Notes: generated by a model from the sequence alone, not told the origin. Counted from the first letter of the stretch, positions 44,885 through 55,305 are shown. The stretch is DNA of 64,000 nucleotides from Stenotrophomonas maltophilia (GCF_002138415.1 NZ_CP015612.1:2520001-2584000), one strand, 5' to 3'. Numbers and translations are program-made.

Positions 44885-46216
44885 TCACCTGCGGCGCACC
44901 CGCTCGGCGGCGGCCGCATCGATGGCTTCGGGCAGGTCGGTCTCGCGATCGATCTGCGGGAAGTGACGGCGCTCCATGCGACGGATCGCAAAGTGCATCC
45001 ACGCCAGTGCGGCCGCCACCAGCACGAACAGCAGCATGAAGCAGCTGCTCCAGATGCCCACGGCATCGTTCAATGCCCCGAACACGATCGGCAGGATGAA
45101 GCCACCCAGGCCGCCGATCATGCCGACCACACCGCCCACCGCACCCACGTGCTGCGGGTAGTACACCGGAATGTGCTTGTAGACCGCGGCCTTGCCCAGC
45201 GACATGAAGAAGCCCAGCACGAACACCAGCACGGTGAACATCACCACGCCGATCGCCAGATGGAAGTGGATCGGGCCGTGGATGCCTTTCACCACGTACT
45301 CGGTATCCGGGTAGGCCAGCAGGAAGGTGCAGATGGCCGACACGCCGAAGGTCCAGTACATCACCCGGCGCGCGCCCATCCGGTCCGACATCCAGCCACC
45401 GACCACGCGGAACAGGCTGGCCGGGATCGAGTAGCACGCCGCCAGCATGCCGGCGTGGCCCACGTCCATGCCGTAGGCGCCCACCAGGTAGTGCGGCAGC
45501 CACAGCGCCAGCGCCACGAAGCCGCCGAACACGAAGAAGTAGTACAGCGAGAACCGCCACACCTGCAGGTTCTTCAGCGGTGCCATCTGCTCGGCGAACG
45601 GTACCGGCTTCACGCCCTCGCGGCGGCGCTGCTCCAGCGACGGATCTTCCTTGCTGAAGAGGAAGAACAGCACCGCCGTGACCGCCAGCGCGACCGCCCA
45701 GACCTTGGCGACCATGGTCCAGCCGGCGGCCACCATCACCAGCGGTGCCAGCAGCTTGGTCACCGCCGAGCCGATGTTGCCGGCACCGAAGATGCCCAGC
45801 GCAGTGCCCTGCTTGCTGGCCGGGAACCACTTGGAGACGTAGGCCACGCCCACCGAGAAATTGCCGCCGGCGATGCCCACGCACAGCGCGGCGATCAGGA
45901 ACTGGGTGTAGGTCTGCGCATAGGTCAGCATCCAGGTGGCTACAGCGCCACACAGCATCACCAGCACCATCACCTTGCGGCCACCGAACTGGTCGGACCA
46001 GATGCCGAGGAAGACACGGCTGACCGAGCCGGTCAGCACCGGCGTGGCGATCAACAGGCCGAACTGGGTGTCATTCAAACCGAGCTGTTGGCTGATCTGG
46101 ATGCCGATGATTGAAAAGATCATCCACACCGCGAAGCACACGGTGAAGGCGAACGTGCTCAGCCACAGCGCACGCTGCTGCTGCCCGGCACTGGCGGGGG
46201 CAAGGGCCTGGTTCAT
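44885..46216 (-). CDS. narK1: Nitrate/nitrite transporter, NarK1-type (MFS)
   Basis: 443 aa with about 12 membrane helices. The nitrate-porter signature is present in both halves: AGGNFSVGVAYVSKWFPASK, then QGTALGIFGAGNIGS, and GAVGGVVGMIGGLGGFILPI. Sequence style (LNDTQFGLLIATPVLTGSVS) is that of type I NarK, thought to be a nitrate/proton symporter. Its companion at 53887-55305 is of the other type, so the cluster carries both, as in denitrifiers with NarK1/NarK2. Follows the PpiC gene by 23 bases. Confidence 0.93.
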   Translation of the reverse strand: MNQALAPASAGQQQRALWLSTFAFTVCFAVWMIFSIIGIQISQQLGLNDTQFGLLIATPVLTGSVSRVFLGIWSDQFGGRKVMVLVMLCGAVATWMLTYAQTYTQFLIAALCVGIAGGNFSVGVAYVSKWFPASKQGTALGIFGAGNIGSAVTKLLAPLVMVAAGWTMVAKVWAVALAVTAVLFFLFSKEDPSLEQRRREGVKPVPFAEQMAPLKNLQVWRFSLYYFFVFGGFVALALWLPHYLVGAYGMDVGHAGMLAACYSIPASLFRVVGGWMSDRMGARRVMYWTFGVSAICTFLLAYPDTEYVVKGIHGPIHFHLAIGVVMFTVLVFVLGFFMSLGKAAVYKHIPVYYPQHVGAVGGVVGMIGGLGGFILPIVFGALNDAVGIWSSCFMLLFVLVAAALAWMHFAIRRMERRHFPQIDRETDLPEAIDAAAAERVRRR

Positions 46217-46239
46217 GGGGTCTCCTCGTTCAATGGGGG

Positions 46240-47139
46240 TCAGCCGATATCCGCTTCGGCGTCGATCTCGTCCAGCCCGCGCACCGGGTAGCGCTCCTGC
46301 AGCTGCAACAGGTAGGCCTGCACCTCGCGCTGCCGTACCTGCAGCTCCAGGTAATCACGCAGCTGTGGCAGCACCGCCTCGAACGGCTGTGGCTGGCCTA
46401 CCTCGCGGGCATCGACGCAGACCACGTGGTAGCCCCAGCGCGATTCCACCGGGAAACCGGCCAGGCCCTCGCGCAGGCGGAACACCTGGCGGTCGAACTC
46501 CGGCGTGGTCTGCCCGCGCTGCAGCCAGCCCAGGTCGCCGCCCTCGCTGCTGGACGGGCAGCGCGAATGGCGCAGGGCGAAATCGGCGAACAGGTGTGGC
46601 GACTCCTTCAGCAGCCCGACCAGCCGCTCGCCTTCGGTGCGTGCGGCGAAGCGCCCGGCCACGTCGTCGGCCGGCGCGGCCAGCAGGATATGGCGCAGGC
46701 GCACGCGATCGGGCGAGCGGAAGCGCTCCGGGTTCTGCTCGAAGTAGCGGCGGCAGTCCGCGTCGGTCGGCACGCGGTCTTCGATCGCGTCTTCCAGCAG
46801 CTGCTGGATCAGCACCTCCTCGTCGCTGACCCGGTTGCCCTCCGGTGCCTGCAGGCCCAGCCGCTGCGCTTCCAGGCGCAGCAGCTCGCGCACCACCAGT
46901 GCACGTGCCGCCTCGGCACGTGACTGTTCCGGGCGCATCGCCCGATGGTGCTGCATCTCGCGGGCGATGTCGGCCTCGCTGATCGCGGTCTCGTCCACGA
47001 ACAGCCGGCACGGTGCCGGCTGCCCGAGCGAGCGCGGCCCCTGCTCTGCCGCGTCGTGGTGATGCGAATGCGCCTCGGCAGGCACCGGCGCAGCGGAGTC
47101 GATCACGGTGATCGGCAGGAATTTCGGCAGGCTGCCCAT
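46240..47139 (-). CDS. PpiC-type peptidyl-prolyl cis-trans isomerase of the nar operon
   Basis: 299 aa parvulin-like protein. A SurA/NifM-like N-terminal helical region (RLFVDETAISEADIAREMQ) precedes the parvulin domain (VRLRHILLAAPADD, SSEGGDLGWLQRGQTTPEFD, ESRWGYHVVCVD). No obvious signal peptide, so cytoplasmic. A His-rich patch HSHHHD lies near residue 25. Such isomerases are often found after narI and presumably assist nitrate reductase maturation. Three bases after narI. Confidence 0.9.
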   Translation of the reverse strand: MGSLPKFLPITVIDSAAPVPAEAHSHHHDAAEQGPRSLGQPAPCRLFVDETAISEADIAREMQHHRAMRPEQSRAEAARALVVRELLRLEAQRLGLQAPEGNRVSDEEVLIQQLLEDAIEDRVPTDADCRRYFEQNPERFRSPDRVRLRHILLAAPADDVAGRFAARTEGERLVGLLKESPHLFADFALRHSRCPSSSEGGDLGWLQRGQTTPEFDRQVFRLREGLAGFPVESRWGYHVVCVDAREVGQPQPFEAVLPQLRDYLELQVRQREVQAYLLQLQERYPVRGLDEIDAEADIG

Positions 47140-47142
47140 GGT

Positions 47143-47850
47143 TTACTCCCGCGGACCGTAGCGCAGCGTGGCCTGGCGGCGGCGCACCACCTGGTAGGGC
47201 CGCCACAGATAGCTGATCGGAATGCTCCACACGTGCACCAGGCGGGTGAACGGCGCGATCAGGAACAGGGTCAGGCCCAGGAAGATGTGCATCTTGTAGA
47301 CCCAGCTGACGCCCTCGATGTAGTCGGCGGCACCGGCGCGGAAGGTCACGATGTGCTGCGCCCACTCGGCCAGCTGCACCATCACCCCACCGTCCAGGTG
47401 GCCGGACGAGATGCGGATGCTGTACAGGCCCAGGCACAGCTGAGCGAACAGCAGCACCAGCACCAGGGTGTCACCGAAGCTGCCGGTAGCCCTTACCCGC
47501 GCATTGAACAAGCGGCGTACCAGCAGGATGCTGATGCCGATGAAGCACAGCGCGCCGAACACACCACCGACCACCATCGCCAGCATCTGCTTCTGCGACG
47601 AGGTGATGAAATGCTCGTACACCGCGTGCGGGGTCAGCAGGCCGACCAGGTGGCCACCGAGGATGGCCAGGATGCCGATGTGGAAGCAGTTGCTGCCGAT
47701 CCGCATGCCCTTGTCCGACAGCATCTGGCTGGAGCCGGTGCGCCAGGTATACATGGCCTTGTCGTAGCGGGCCCAGCTGCCGATCAGCAGCACCGCCACG
47801 GCGATGTACGGGTAGTACTGGAAGGCGAGTTGATGCAGGGAGTAACTCAT
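47143..47850 (-). CDS. narI: Respiratory nitrate reductase gamma subunit NarI
   Basis: 235 aa cytochrome b, five membrane helices. It oxidises quinol and passes electrons to NarH. Heme-ligand histidines are expected in the segments SNCFHIGILAILGGHLVGLL and IFLGLTLFLIAPFTRLVHVW. The ATG overlaps the narJ stop (ATGA), so an upstream in-frame start was rejected. Confidence 0.96.
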   Translation of the reverse strand: MSYSLHQLAFQYYPYIAVAVLLIGSWARYDKAMYTWRTGSSQMLSDKGMRIGSNCFHIGILAILGGHLVGLLTPHAVYEHFITSSQKQMLAMVVGGVFGALCFIGISILLVRRLFNARVRATGSFGDTLVLVLLFAQLCLGLYSIRISSGHLDGGVMVQLAEWAQHIVTFRAGAADYIEGVSWVYKMHIFLGLTLFLIAPFTRLVHVWSIPISYLWRPYQVVRRRQATLRYGPRE

Positions 47851-48527
47851 GGCTGGACCTCTCGATGCGAAGGACGGGCCGGCGAACGCACGGGCGGCTT
47901 GCAGTCTTCGGCAGGGGCTTCGGCGCCGAAGCGCACCGCCTCCTCCTCCCACAAGCGGTCCATGGCCTCGGCGGTATCGTCGCGGACTTCCTCGCTGGCA
48001 CGCTGGCGCAGCGCCTGCAGATCGGCCTTGCCATCACCGGCTTCGACCAGGATCTCGAACAGCACCCGGTGCGGCAGCTCACGCTCGGCGGCACGCGCCG
48101 CCAGCATCCCGGCGATATGGCCGATGTGGTGCAGCCACTCGCGGGCCTCGCTGCCGGGGCGATGGGCCAGGAACTCCAGCAGCAGCGGCAAGTAGTCCGG
48201 CAGCTCGCGCGCATCCAGTTCGAAGCCGTTGCGGCGGTAGGTTTCGACCAGATCGACCATGGCCTGGCCGCGATCTCGCGACTCGCCATGGATGTGTTCG
48301 AACAACAGCAGGCTCATCGAACGGCCGCGGTCGAAACTGGCCAGCCAAGCCGCCTGTGCGTTCAGCGCATCGGTGTCCAGCAGCTGCTGCACGAAGCTGC
48401 GCAGCTGCTGGCGGCGGGCGGCGCTCAGCGCCGGGTCGTCGCAGGCGGCGAGCAGTTCCTCGCCGTGCTGCCATAGCTCTTCACGGGGGTAGTCCAGCAA
48501 CACCCCGACCAGCTTGAGCACGCTCAT
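47847..48527 (-). CDS. narJ: Nitrate reductase assembly chaperone NarJ
   Basis: 226 aa, TorD-like helical chaperone that helps insert Mo-cofactor into NarG before membrane docking: LVGVLLDYPREELW, then SMSLLLFEHIHGESRDRGQA and DYLPLLLEFL. The ATG shares its A with the narH stop (TGATG) and has AAGGAGG upstream. Typical narGHJI order. Confidence 0.95.
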   Translation of the reverse strand: MSVLKLVGVLLDYPREELWQHGEELLAACDDPALSAARRQQLRSFVQQLLDTDALNAQAAWLASFDRGRSMSLLLFEHIHGESRDRGQAMVDLVETYRRNGFELDARELPDYLPLLLEFLAHRPGSEAREWLHHIGHIAGMLAARAAERELPHRVLFEILVEAGDGKADLQALRQRASEEVRDDTAEAMDRLWEEEAVRFGAEAPAEDCKPPVRSPARPSHREVQP

Positions 48528-50071
48528 CACACCACCTCCTTGCGGCGGTGGTTCGGCCCCTTGTCCACCACGAAGGTAGTGGTCTTGCGCTGGCCGAACA
48601 GGTCGGCCGGGCTGTCACCGTTGCAGCCGTTGCCGAAGGTGAAGCCGCAGCCGCCGCGTTCGCCGAAGGCATCGTTGGCGTACTCGCGGTGGCCGGTCGG
48701 AATCACGAAACGGTCCTCGTAGTTGGCGATGGCCAGGTAGCGGTACATCTCTTCCACCTGGGCGATGCTCAGTCCGGTCTGTTCCAGCACGGCGGTGTCT
48801 TCCACGCCGTCCACGTTCTTGGCCCGGCGCCAGGCACGCATCGCCATCAGCCGCTCCAGTGCGCGCACGACCGGCGCCTCGTCACCCGCCGTCAGCAGGT
48901 TGGCCAGGTAGCGCATCGGGATGCGCAGCGAGGCCACGTCCGGCAGCTCGCCGCTCATGCCCACGCGGCCACGTTCGGCGGCGGACTGGATCGGCGACAG
49001 TGGCGGCACGTACCAGACCATCGGCAGCGTGCGGTACTCCGGGTGCAGCGGCAGCGCCAGCTTCCAGTCGATCGCCAGCTTGTACACCGGCGACTGCCTG
49101 GCTGCATCCAGCCAGCTGTCCGGGATGCCCTCCTTGCGCGCGGCGGCGATCACCGCCGGGTCGTTCGGGTCCAGGAAGATGTCCAGGTGGGCCTGGTACA
49201 GGTCCTTCTCGGCGGCCACCGAAGCAGCTTCGGCGATGCGGTCGGCGTCGTACAGCATCACGCCCAGGTAGCGGATGCGGCCCACGCAGGTTTCCGAGCA
49301 CACGGTCGGCTCACCCATCTCGATGCGCGGATAGCAGAAGATGCACTTCTCCGACTTGCCGCTCTTCCAGTTGTAGTAGATCTTCTTGTACGGGCAGGCC
49401 GACACGCACATGCGCCAACCGCGGCACTTGTCCTGGTCGATCAGCACGATGCCATCTTCCTCGCGCTTGTAGATCGCACCCGACGGGCACGCCGACACGC
49501 ACGCCGGGTTCAGGCAGTGCTCGCACAGACGCGGCAGGTACATCATGAAGGTCTTCTCGAAGGCGCCGTAGATCTCCTTCTGCACCTGGTCGAAGTTGTA
49601 GTCGCGCGAGCGCTTGCTGAACTCCGAACCGAGGATTTCCTCCCAGTTCGGGCCCCACTCGATCTTCTGCATGCGCTCGCCACTGATCAGCGAACGCGGG
49701 CGCGCGGTCGGCTGGTGCTGGCTGTCCTTGGCGGTATGCAGGTTCTGGTAGTCGAAATCGAACGGCTCGTAGTAGTCGTCAATCTGCGGAAGGTCCGGGT
49801 TGGCGAAGATCTTGGCCAGCATGCGCCAGCGGCCACCAGCACGCGGCACCAGCTTGCCGGCGCGGGTGCGCACCCAGCCGCCATTCCACTTGTCCTGGTT
49901 TTCCCATTCCTTCGGGTAACCGATGCCCGGCTTGGTTTCCACGTTGTTGAACCAGGCGTACTCGACGCCCTCGCGCGAGGTCCAGACGTTCTTGCAGGTG
50001 ATCGAGCAGGTGTGGCAGCCGATGCACTTGTCCAGGTTCAGCACCATCGCGATCTGTGCACGGACCTTCAT
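48527..50071 (-). CDS. narH: Respiratory nitrate reductase beta subunit NarH
   Basis: 514 aa iron-sulfur protein carrying electrons from NarI to NarG. Four cysteine clusters: C16IGCHTCSITC in the first 30 residues, CEHCLNPACVSACPSG and CRGWRMCVSACPYKK further on, and CIFCYPRIEMGEPTVCSETC. The CRGWRMC sequence (Trp in place of one Cys) is the 3Fe-4S feature of NarH. The ATG shares a base with the narG stop. Confidence 0.97.
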   Translation of the reverse strand: MKVRAQIAMVLNLDKCIGCHTCSITCKNVWTSREGVEYAWFNNVETKPGIGYPKEWENQDKWNGGWVRTRAGKLVPRAGGRWRMLAKIFANPDLPQIDDYYEPFDFDYQNLHTAKDSQHQPTARPRSLISGERMQKIEWGPNWEEILGSEFSKRSRDYNFDQVQKEIYGAFEKTFMMYLPRLCEHCLNPACVSACPSGAIYKREEDGIVLIDQDKCRGWRMCVSACPYKKIYYNWKSGKSEKCIFCYPRIEMGEPTVCSETCVGRIRYLGVMLYDADRIAEAASVAAEKDLYQAHLDIFLDPNDPAVIAAARKEGIPDSWLDAARQSPVYKLAIDWKLALPLHPEYRTLPMVWYVPPLSPIQSAAERGRVGMSGELPDVASLRIPMRYLANLLTAGDEAPVVRALERLMAMRAWRRAKNVDGVEDTAVLEQTGLSIAQVEEMYRYLAIANYEDRFVIPTGHREYANDAFGERGGCGFTFGNGCNGDSPADLFGQRKTTTFVVDKGPNHRRKEVV

Positions 50072-53000
50072 CACACCACCTCCTTGGCGGCGGCCGGTAC
50101 GGCCTCGCCATCTAGCCAATCCACCTTGTCCATCTTGCGCACGATCACGAACTCATCGCGGTTGGTACCGCAGGTGCCGTAGTAGTTGAAGCCATAGGCC
50201 AGCTGCGCGTAGCCACCGATCATGTGGGTGGGCTTGAGCACGATGCGGGTCACCGAGTTGTGGATACCACCACGGGTGCCGGAAATCTCCGAGCCTGGCA
50301 CGTTGATGATGCGTTCCTGGGCGTGGTACATCATCGCCATGCCCGGCATCACGCGTTGGCTGACCACCGCACGCGCGGCAATCGCGCCGTTGACGTTGAA
50401 CAGCTCGATCCAGTCGTTGTCGACGATGCCGGCACTGCGCGCGTCGTCCTCGCTGATCCACACGATCGGGCCGCCACGCGACAGTGTCTGCATGATCAGG
50501 TTGTCGCTGTAGGTGCTGTGGATTCCCCACTTCTGGTGCGGGGTTATCCAGTTCAGCACGATCTCCTTGTTGCCGTTCGGGCGCTGGTTCAGCAGCGGCT
50601 CCACCGTGCGCGTGTTGACCGGCGGCCGGTAGCTCATGAAGGCCTCGCCGAAGTCGATCATCCACTCATGGTCCTGGTAGAACTGCTGGCGACCGGTCAC
50701 CGTGCGCCACGGAATCAGCTCGTGCACGTTGGTATAGCCGGCGTTGTAGCTGACGTTGTCGTCTTCCAGGCCCGACCAGATCGGCGAAGAGATGATCTTG
50801 CGCGGCTGCGCCTGGATGTCACGGAAGCGGATCGCCTCGTGTTCCTTGCCCACCGCCAGATGCGTATGCTCGCGACCGGTGAAGGTGCCCAGCGATTCCC
50901 ACGCCTTCACTGCCACGTGGCCGTTGGTTTCCGGCGCCAGGTGCAGGATCACTTCGGCCGCGTCGATTGCGGTCGAGATGGCCGGGCGACCCTGGCTTAC
51001 ACCCTCTTCGTGCACGGTGTGGTTCAACTTGCCGAGGAACTCGACCTCGTGCTTCGTGTCCCAGCTCATTCCCTTGCCGCCGTTGCCCTGCTTGTCCAGC
51101 AGCGGGCCGAGCGAGGTGAACTTGCGGTACAGGTTCGGGTAGTCACGCTCCACCACCGTCATCGACGGCATGGTCTGGCCCGGAATGGCCTCGCACTCGC
51201 CCTTCTTCCAGTCGGCCACGCCGAACGGCATGCCCAGCTCGTTGGGGGTGTCGTGCAGGGTCGGCACCAGTACCAGGTCCTTCTCCACGCCCAGCACACC
51301 GGGCGCCATCTCACTTACGGTGCGGGCAACTTCCTTGAAGATCTCCCAGTCGCTGCGCGATTCCCACGCAGGGTCCACCGCCTTCGACAGCGGGTGGATG
51401 AACGGGTGCATGTCCGAGGTGTTGAGGTCGTCCTTCTCGTACCAGGTCGCGGTCGGCAGCACGATGTCCGAGTACAGCGCGGTGGTGCACATGCGGAAGT
51501 CGAGCGTGACCAGCAGGTCCAGCTTGCCCTCCGGTGCCTCGTCACGCCACGTCACTTCCTCCGGCTTGATCGCCCCCATCTCGCCCAGGTCCTTGCCCTG
51601 CAGGCCATGGCGCGTGCCGAGCAGATGCCGCAGCATGTACTCGTGGCCCTTGCCCGACGAACCCAGCAGGTTCGAGCGCCAGATGAACATCATGCGCGGG
51701 TGGTTCTGCTGTGCATCTGGATCGGCAAAGGCGAAGTCCAGCGAACCGTCCTTGAACTTGCCCAGCGCGTAGTCGGCCGGGGCCACGCCGGCCGCTTCGG
51801 CCTCGCGCGCCAACTGCAGCGGGTTGCGGTCCAGCTGCGGGGCACACGGCAACCAGCCCATGCGCACCGCGCGCAGGTTCAGGTCGGCCAGGCTGCCGCT
51901 GTACTTGCTCGCATCCGCCAGCGGCGACAGCAGTTCGTCCACCTGCAGCTTCTCGTAGCGCCACTGCCCGGTGTTGAAGTAGAAGAACGAGGTGCCGTTC
52001 ATGTGGCGCGGCGGGCGGCTCCAGTCCAGGCCGAAGGCCAGCGGCTGCCAGCCGGTCTGCGGGCGCAGCTTTTCCTGGCCCACGTAATGCGCCCAGCCGC
52101 CACCGGTCTGGCCCACGCAACCGCACATGATCAGCATGTTGATCAGGCCGCGGTAGTTCATGTCGTTGTGGAACCAGTGGTTCATGCCCGCGCCGACGAT
52201 GATCATCGAACGGCCATGGGTCTTGTCGGCGGTGCGCGCGAACTCACGGGCGATCTCGATCACCTCGGCGCGCGACACGCCGGTGATGCGCTCCTGCCAC
52301 GCCGGTGTGCCCGGCACCATGTCATCGAAGCTCGATGCCACGTTGCCGCCGCCAAAGCCACGGTCCACGCCGTACTGGGCCAGCAGCAGGTCGTAGACCG
52401 TGGCCACCAGTGTCTCGCCACCGTCGGCCAGCGCCAAGCGACGCACCGGGATGTTGCGTTCCAGTACCTCATCGGCCGGCGCGGCGGTCCAACCTTCCGA
52501 CTCGATGCCACCGAAGTACGGGAAGCTGACCGCCTCGATGCCCTCATGGGCGTCGGCCAGGCTCAGGCGCAGGCGCGTATCGGCGCCATTGCTTTCCTTC
52601 TCCTCGATGTTCCACTTGCCCTTCTCGCCCCAGCGGAAGCCGATCGAGCCATTCGGCACCACGATCTGGCCGCTGTTCTCGTCATAGGCCAGGGTCTTCC
52701 AGTCCGGGTTGTTGGCTTCACCCAGCCCGCCCAGCTCACTGGCACGCAGGAAGCGGCCCGCCACCAGGCGGCCGTCGGCGCGGCGCTCCAGTCGCACCAG
52801 CATCGGCATGTCCGAGTACTGTCGGCAGTAGGCCTGGAAGTACTGCGAGGGCGAATCGACGTGGAACTCGCGCAGGATCACATGGCCGAAGGCGAATGCC
52901 AGCGCCGCATCGGTGCCCTGCTTGGGGTGCAGCCAGTGATCGGTCAGCTTGGCCAGCTCGGAATAGTCCGGGCAGATCGCCACCGTCTTGGTGCCGTTGT

Positions 53001-53814
53001 AGCGCGCCTCGGTGAAGAAGTGCGCATCGGGCGTGCGCGTCTGCGGCACGTTCGAGCCCCAGGCGATGATGTAGCGGCTGTTGTACCAGTCGGCCGATTC
53101 GGGCACGTCGGTCTGCTCGCCCCAGATCTGCGGCGAGGCCGGGGGAAGATCGCAGTACCAGTCGTAGAAGGACAGGCAGGCGCCGCCCAGCAGCGACAGG
53201 TAACGCGCACCGGCCGCGTAGGACACCATCGACATCGCCGGGATCGGCGAGAAGCCGACCACGCGGTCCGGGCCGTACTGCTTCACCGTGTACAGATTGG
53301 AGGCGGCGATGATCTCGTTGGCCTCTTCCCACTGCAGCCGCACGAACCCGCCCATGCCGCGGCGGGTCTTGTACGAACGCGCCTTCTCCTTGTCCTCCAC
53401 GATGCTGGCCCAGGCATCGACCGGTGCCTTGCTCTTGCGGGCTTCGCGCCACAGGCGCAGCAGCGTGCCGCGGATCAGCGGGTACTTCAGCCGGTTGGCG
53501 CTGTACAGGTACCAGGAATAGCTGGCGCCACGCGGGCAGCCACGTGGTTCATGGTTGGGCAGGTCCGGGCGCGTGCGCGGGTAATCGGTCTGCTGGGTTT
53601 CCCAGGTGACCAGGCCGTTCTTGACGTAGATCTTCCAGCTGCACGAACCCGTGCAGTTCACGCCGTGGGTGGAGCGCACGATCTTGTCGTACTGCCAGCG
53701 GGCGCGGTAGCTGTTTTCCCAGTCACGGCCTTCGCTCTTGGCGAATCCGTGGCCATCGGCAAAGGTCTGGGGGTCACGCTTGAAGAACTGCAAGCGATCG
53801 AGGAAATAACTCAT
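50071..53814 (-). CDS. narG: Respiratory nitrate reductase alpha subunit NarG
   Basis: 1,247 aa catalytic subunit with bis-MGD molybdenum. His50, Cys54, Cys58 and Cys93 (HGVNCTGSCSWK, RGCPRGASYSW) match the FS0 cluster ligands of E. coli NarG position for position. The ESADWYNSRYII segment should carry the Mo-ligand Asp. No Tat leader; cytoplasmic-facing. Reduces nitrate to nitrite in anaerobic respiration. Begins 72 bases after narK2 and uses Mo-cofactor made by the genes at 55.8-60.4 kb. Confidence 0.98.
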   Translation of the reverse strand: MSYFLDRLQFFKRDPQTFADGHGFAKSEGRDWENSYRARWQYDKIVRSTHGVNCTGSCSWKIYVKNGLVTWETQQTDYPRTRPDLPNHEPRGCPRGASYSWYLYSANRLKYPLIRGTLLRLWREARKSKAPVDAWASIVEDKEKARSYKTRRGMGGFVRLQWEEANEIIAASNLYTVKQYGPDRVVGFSPIPAMSMVSYAAGARYLSLLGGACLSFYDWYCDLPPASPQIWGEQTDVPESADWYNSRYIIAWGSNVPQTRTPDAHFFTEARYNGTKTVAICPDYSELAKLTDHWLHPKQGTDAALAFAFGHVILREFHVDSPSQYFQAYCRQYSDMPMLVRLERRADGRLVAGRFLRASELGGLGEANNPDWKTLAYDENSGQIVVPNGSIGFRWGEKGKWNIEEKESNGADTRLRLSLADAHEGIEAVSFPYFGGIESEGWTAAPADEVLERNIPVRRLALADGGETLVATVYDLLLAQYGVDRGFGGGNVASSFDDMVPGTPAWQERITGVSRAEVIEIAREFARTADKTHGRSMIIVGAGMNHWFHNDMNYRGLINMLIMCGCVGQTGGGWAHYVGQEKLRPQTGWQPLAFGLDWSRPPRHMNGTSFFYFNTGQWRYEKLQVDELLSPLADASKYSGSLADLNLRAVRMGWLPCAPQLDRNPLQLAREAEAAGVAPADYALGKFKDGSLDFAFADPDAQQNHPRMMFIWRSNLLGSSGKGHEYMLRHLLGTRHGLQGKDLGEMGAIKPEEVTWRDEAPEGKLDLLVTLDFRMCTTALYSDIVLPTATWYEKDDLNTSDMHPFIHPLSKAVDPAWESRSDWEIFKEVARTVSEMAPGVLGVEKDLVLVPTLHDTPNELGMPFGVADWKKGECEAIPGQTMPSMTVVERDYPNLYRKFTSLGPLLDKQGNGGKGMSWDTKHEVEFLGKLNHTVHEEGVSQGRPAISTAIDAAEVILHLAPETNGHVAVKAWESLGTFTGREHTHLAVGKEHEAIRFRDIQAQPRKIISSPIWSGLEDDNVSYNAGYTNVHELIPWRTVTGRQQFYQDHEWMIDFGEAFMSYRPPVNTRTVEPLLNQRPNGNKEIVLNWITPHQKWGIHSTYSDNLIMQTLSRGGPIVWISEDDARSAGIVDNDWIELFNVNGAIAARAVVSQRVMPGMAMMYHAQERIINVPGSEISGTRGGIHNSVTRIVLKPTHMIGGYAQLAYGFNYYGTCGTNRDEFVIVRKMDKVDWLDGEAVPAAAKEVV

Positions 53815-53886
53815 CGGGGGTCTCCCTTTGCGGACATCGGCATCGTGGCTGTGTGTGTCATCTGGCTGCGGTGCGTTTTCATGTCG

Positions 53887-55305
53887 TCAGCAGGGTGTCT
53901 CGGCACCGCGCCGGTAGTACCACCACCAGGTCACGGCCAGGCAGGTGACGTAGAAAACAACGAATCCGTACAGCGCCATGTCGGGGCTGCCGGTCAAGGT
54001 GATGGACGAGCCGTAGCTCTTGGGAATGAAGAAACCGCCATAGGCGCCGATCGCACCGGAGAAACCGACCACCGCGGCCGACTCGATGCTGGCCTGGTGC
54101 GCGGCGGTGGCCTTGCCCTCGGCGTTGTCGTTGGCCGACCAGCGCTCATGCAGGGTGCGGAAGATCACCGGGATCATGCGGAAGGTGGTGCCGTTGCCGA
54201 TGCCGCTGAGCACGAACAGCGCCATGAAGCTGAGCAGGAAGCCATGGAAGTTGCCGCCCTGGCCGTGACTGGGCAGGAAGTGCAGCACGCCGAACACCGC
54301 CGCGATCATCAGCGCGAACACCCAGAAGGTCAGGCGTGCGCCACCCCAGCGGTCGGCCATGCTGCCGCCTACCGAGCGCATCAACGCACCCAGCAGCGGG
54401 CCGATGAAGGCGTAGGCCAGCGGGTTCACGTCCGGGAACTGGCTCTTCACCAGCATCGGGAAGCCGGCCGAGAAACCGATGTAGGAACCGAAGGTGCCGA
54501 TGTACAACCAGCACATCAGCCAGTTGTGCTTGCGGCGGAAGATCACCGCCTGCTCGGAGAACGACGAGCGGGCGCTGGTCAGGTCGTTCATGCCGAACCA
54601 GGCCGCGATGGCGCACAGCGCAATCGCCGGCACCCAGATGAAGCCGGCGTTCTGCAGGAACAACGGCGCGCCACCCTCCACCGTGGGCTGCGGTGCACCA
54701 CCCAGCGCACCGAACACGCCCACGGTGATGACCAGCGGGATCACCGCCTGCGCCACCGACACGCCCACATTGCCCAGGCCGGCGTTCAGGCCCAGCGCCA
54801 GGCCCTGCTTCTGCTTGGGGTAGAAGAAGGAGATGTTGGACATCGACGACGAGAAATTCGCGCCACCGAACCCGCACAGGATCGCGATGGCCACGAACAC
54901 CCCGTACGGCGTGGCCGGGTCCTGTACCGCAAAGCCGAGCCAGAGCGTCGGCGCCAGCAGCGAGGCCGTGGACAGCGCGGTCCAGCGGCGGCCACCGAAG
55001 ATCGGAATCACGAACGAATAGAAGATGCGCAGCGTGGCGCCGGACAGGCTGGGCAGCGCCACCAGCCAGAACAGCTGGTCGGTGCTGAAGTTGAAGCCGA
55101 TCTTCGGCAGGCTGATCGACACGGCCGAGAACAGTACCCAGACCGAGAAGGCCAGCAGCAGCGAGGGGATCGAGATGACCAGGTTGCGGGTGGCGACCCG
55201 CTTGCCGGTGCGCTCCCAGTAGCCGGGGTCCTCCGGCGTCCAGTCGCTGATGACGCGACCCGGACGGGCAGTGCTGCGGACAACAGGATCGCTACCGACG
55301 GTCAT
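53887..55305 (-). CDS. narK2: Nitrate/nitrite antiporter, NarK2 type (E. coli NarK-like)
   Basis: 472 aa, about 12 membrane helices, with the long soluble N-terminus WTPEDPGYWERTGKRVATRN typical of E. coli NarK/NarU. Nitrate signature in both halves: GFGGANFSSSMSNISFFYPK, then QKQGLALGLNAGLGNVG, and VGFSGAIGAYGGFFIP. Exchanges nitrate for nitrite across the inner membrane. ATG at 55305 has GGAG six bases upstream. Its promoter region carries a perfect FNR box. First gene of the nar block. Confidence 0.95.
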   Translation of the reverse strand: MTVGSDPVVRSTARPGRVISDWTPEDPGYWERTGKRVATRNLVISIPSLLLAFSVWVLFSAVSISLPKIGFNFSTDQLFWLVALPSLSGATLRIFYSFVIPIFGGRRWTALSTASLLAPTLWLGFAVQDPATPYGVFVAIAILCGFGGANFSSSMSNISFFYPKQKQGLALGLNAGLGNVGVSVAQAVIPLVITVGVFGALGGAPQPTVEGGAPLFLQNAGFIWVPAIALCAIAAWFGMNDLTSARSSFSEQAVIFRRKHNWLMCWLYIGTFGSYIGFSAGFPMLVKSQFPDVNPLAYAFIGPLLGALMRSVGGSMADRWGGARLTFWVFALMIAAVFGVLHFLPSHGQGGNFHGFLLSFMALFVLSGIGNGTTFRMIPVIFRTLHERWSANDNAEGKATAAHQASIESAAVVGFSGAIGAYGGFFIPKSYGSSITLTGSPDMALYGFVVFYVTCLAVTWWWYYRRGAETPC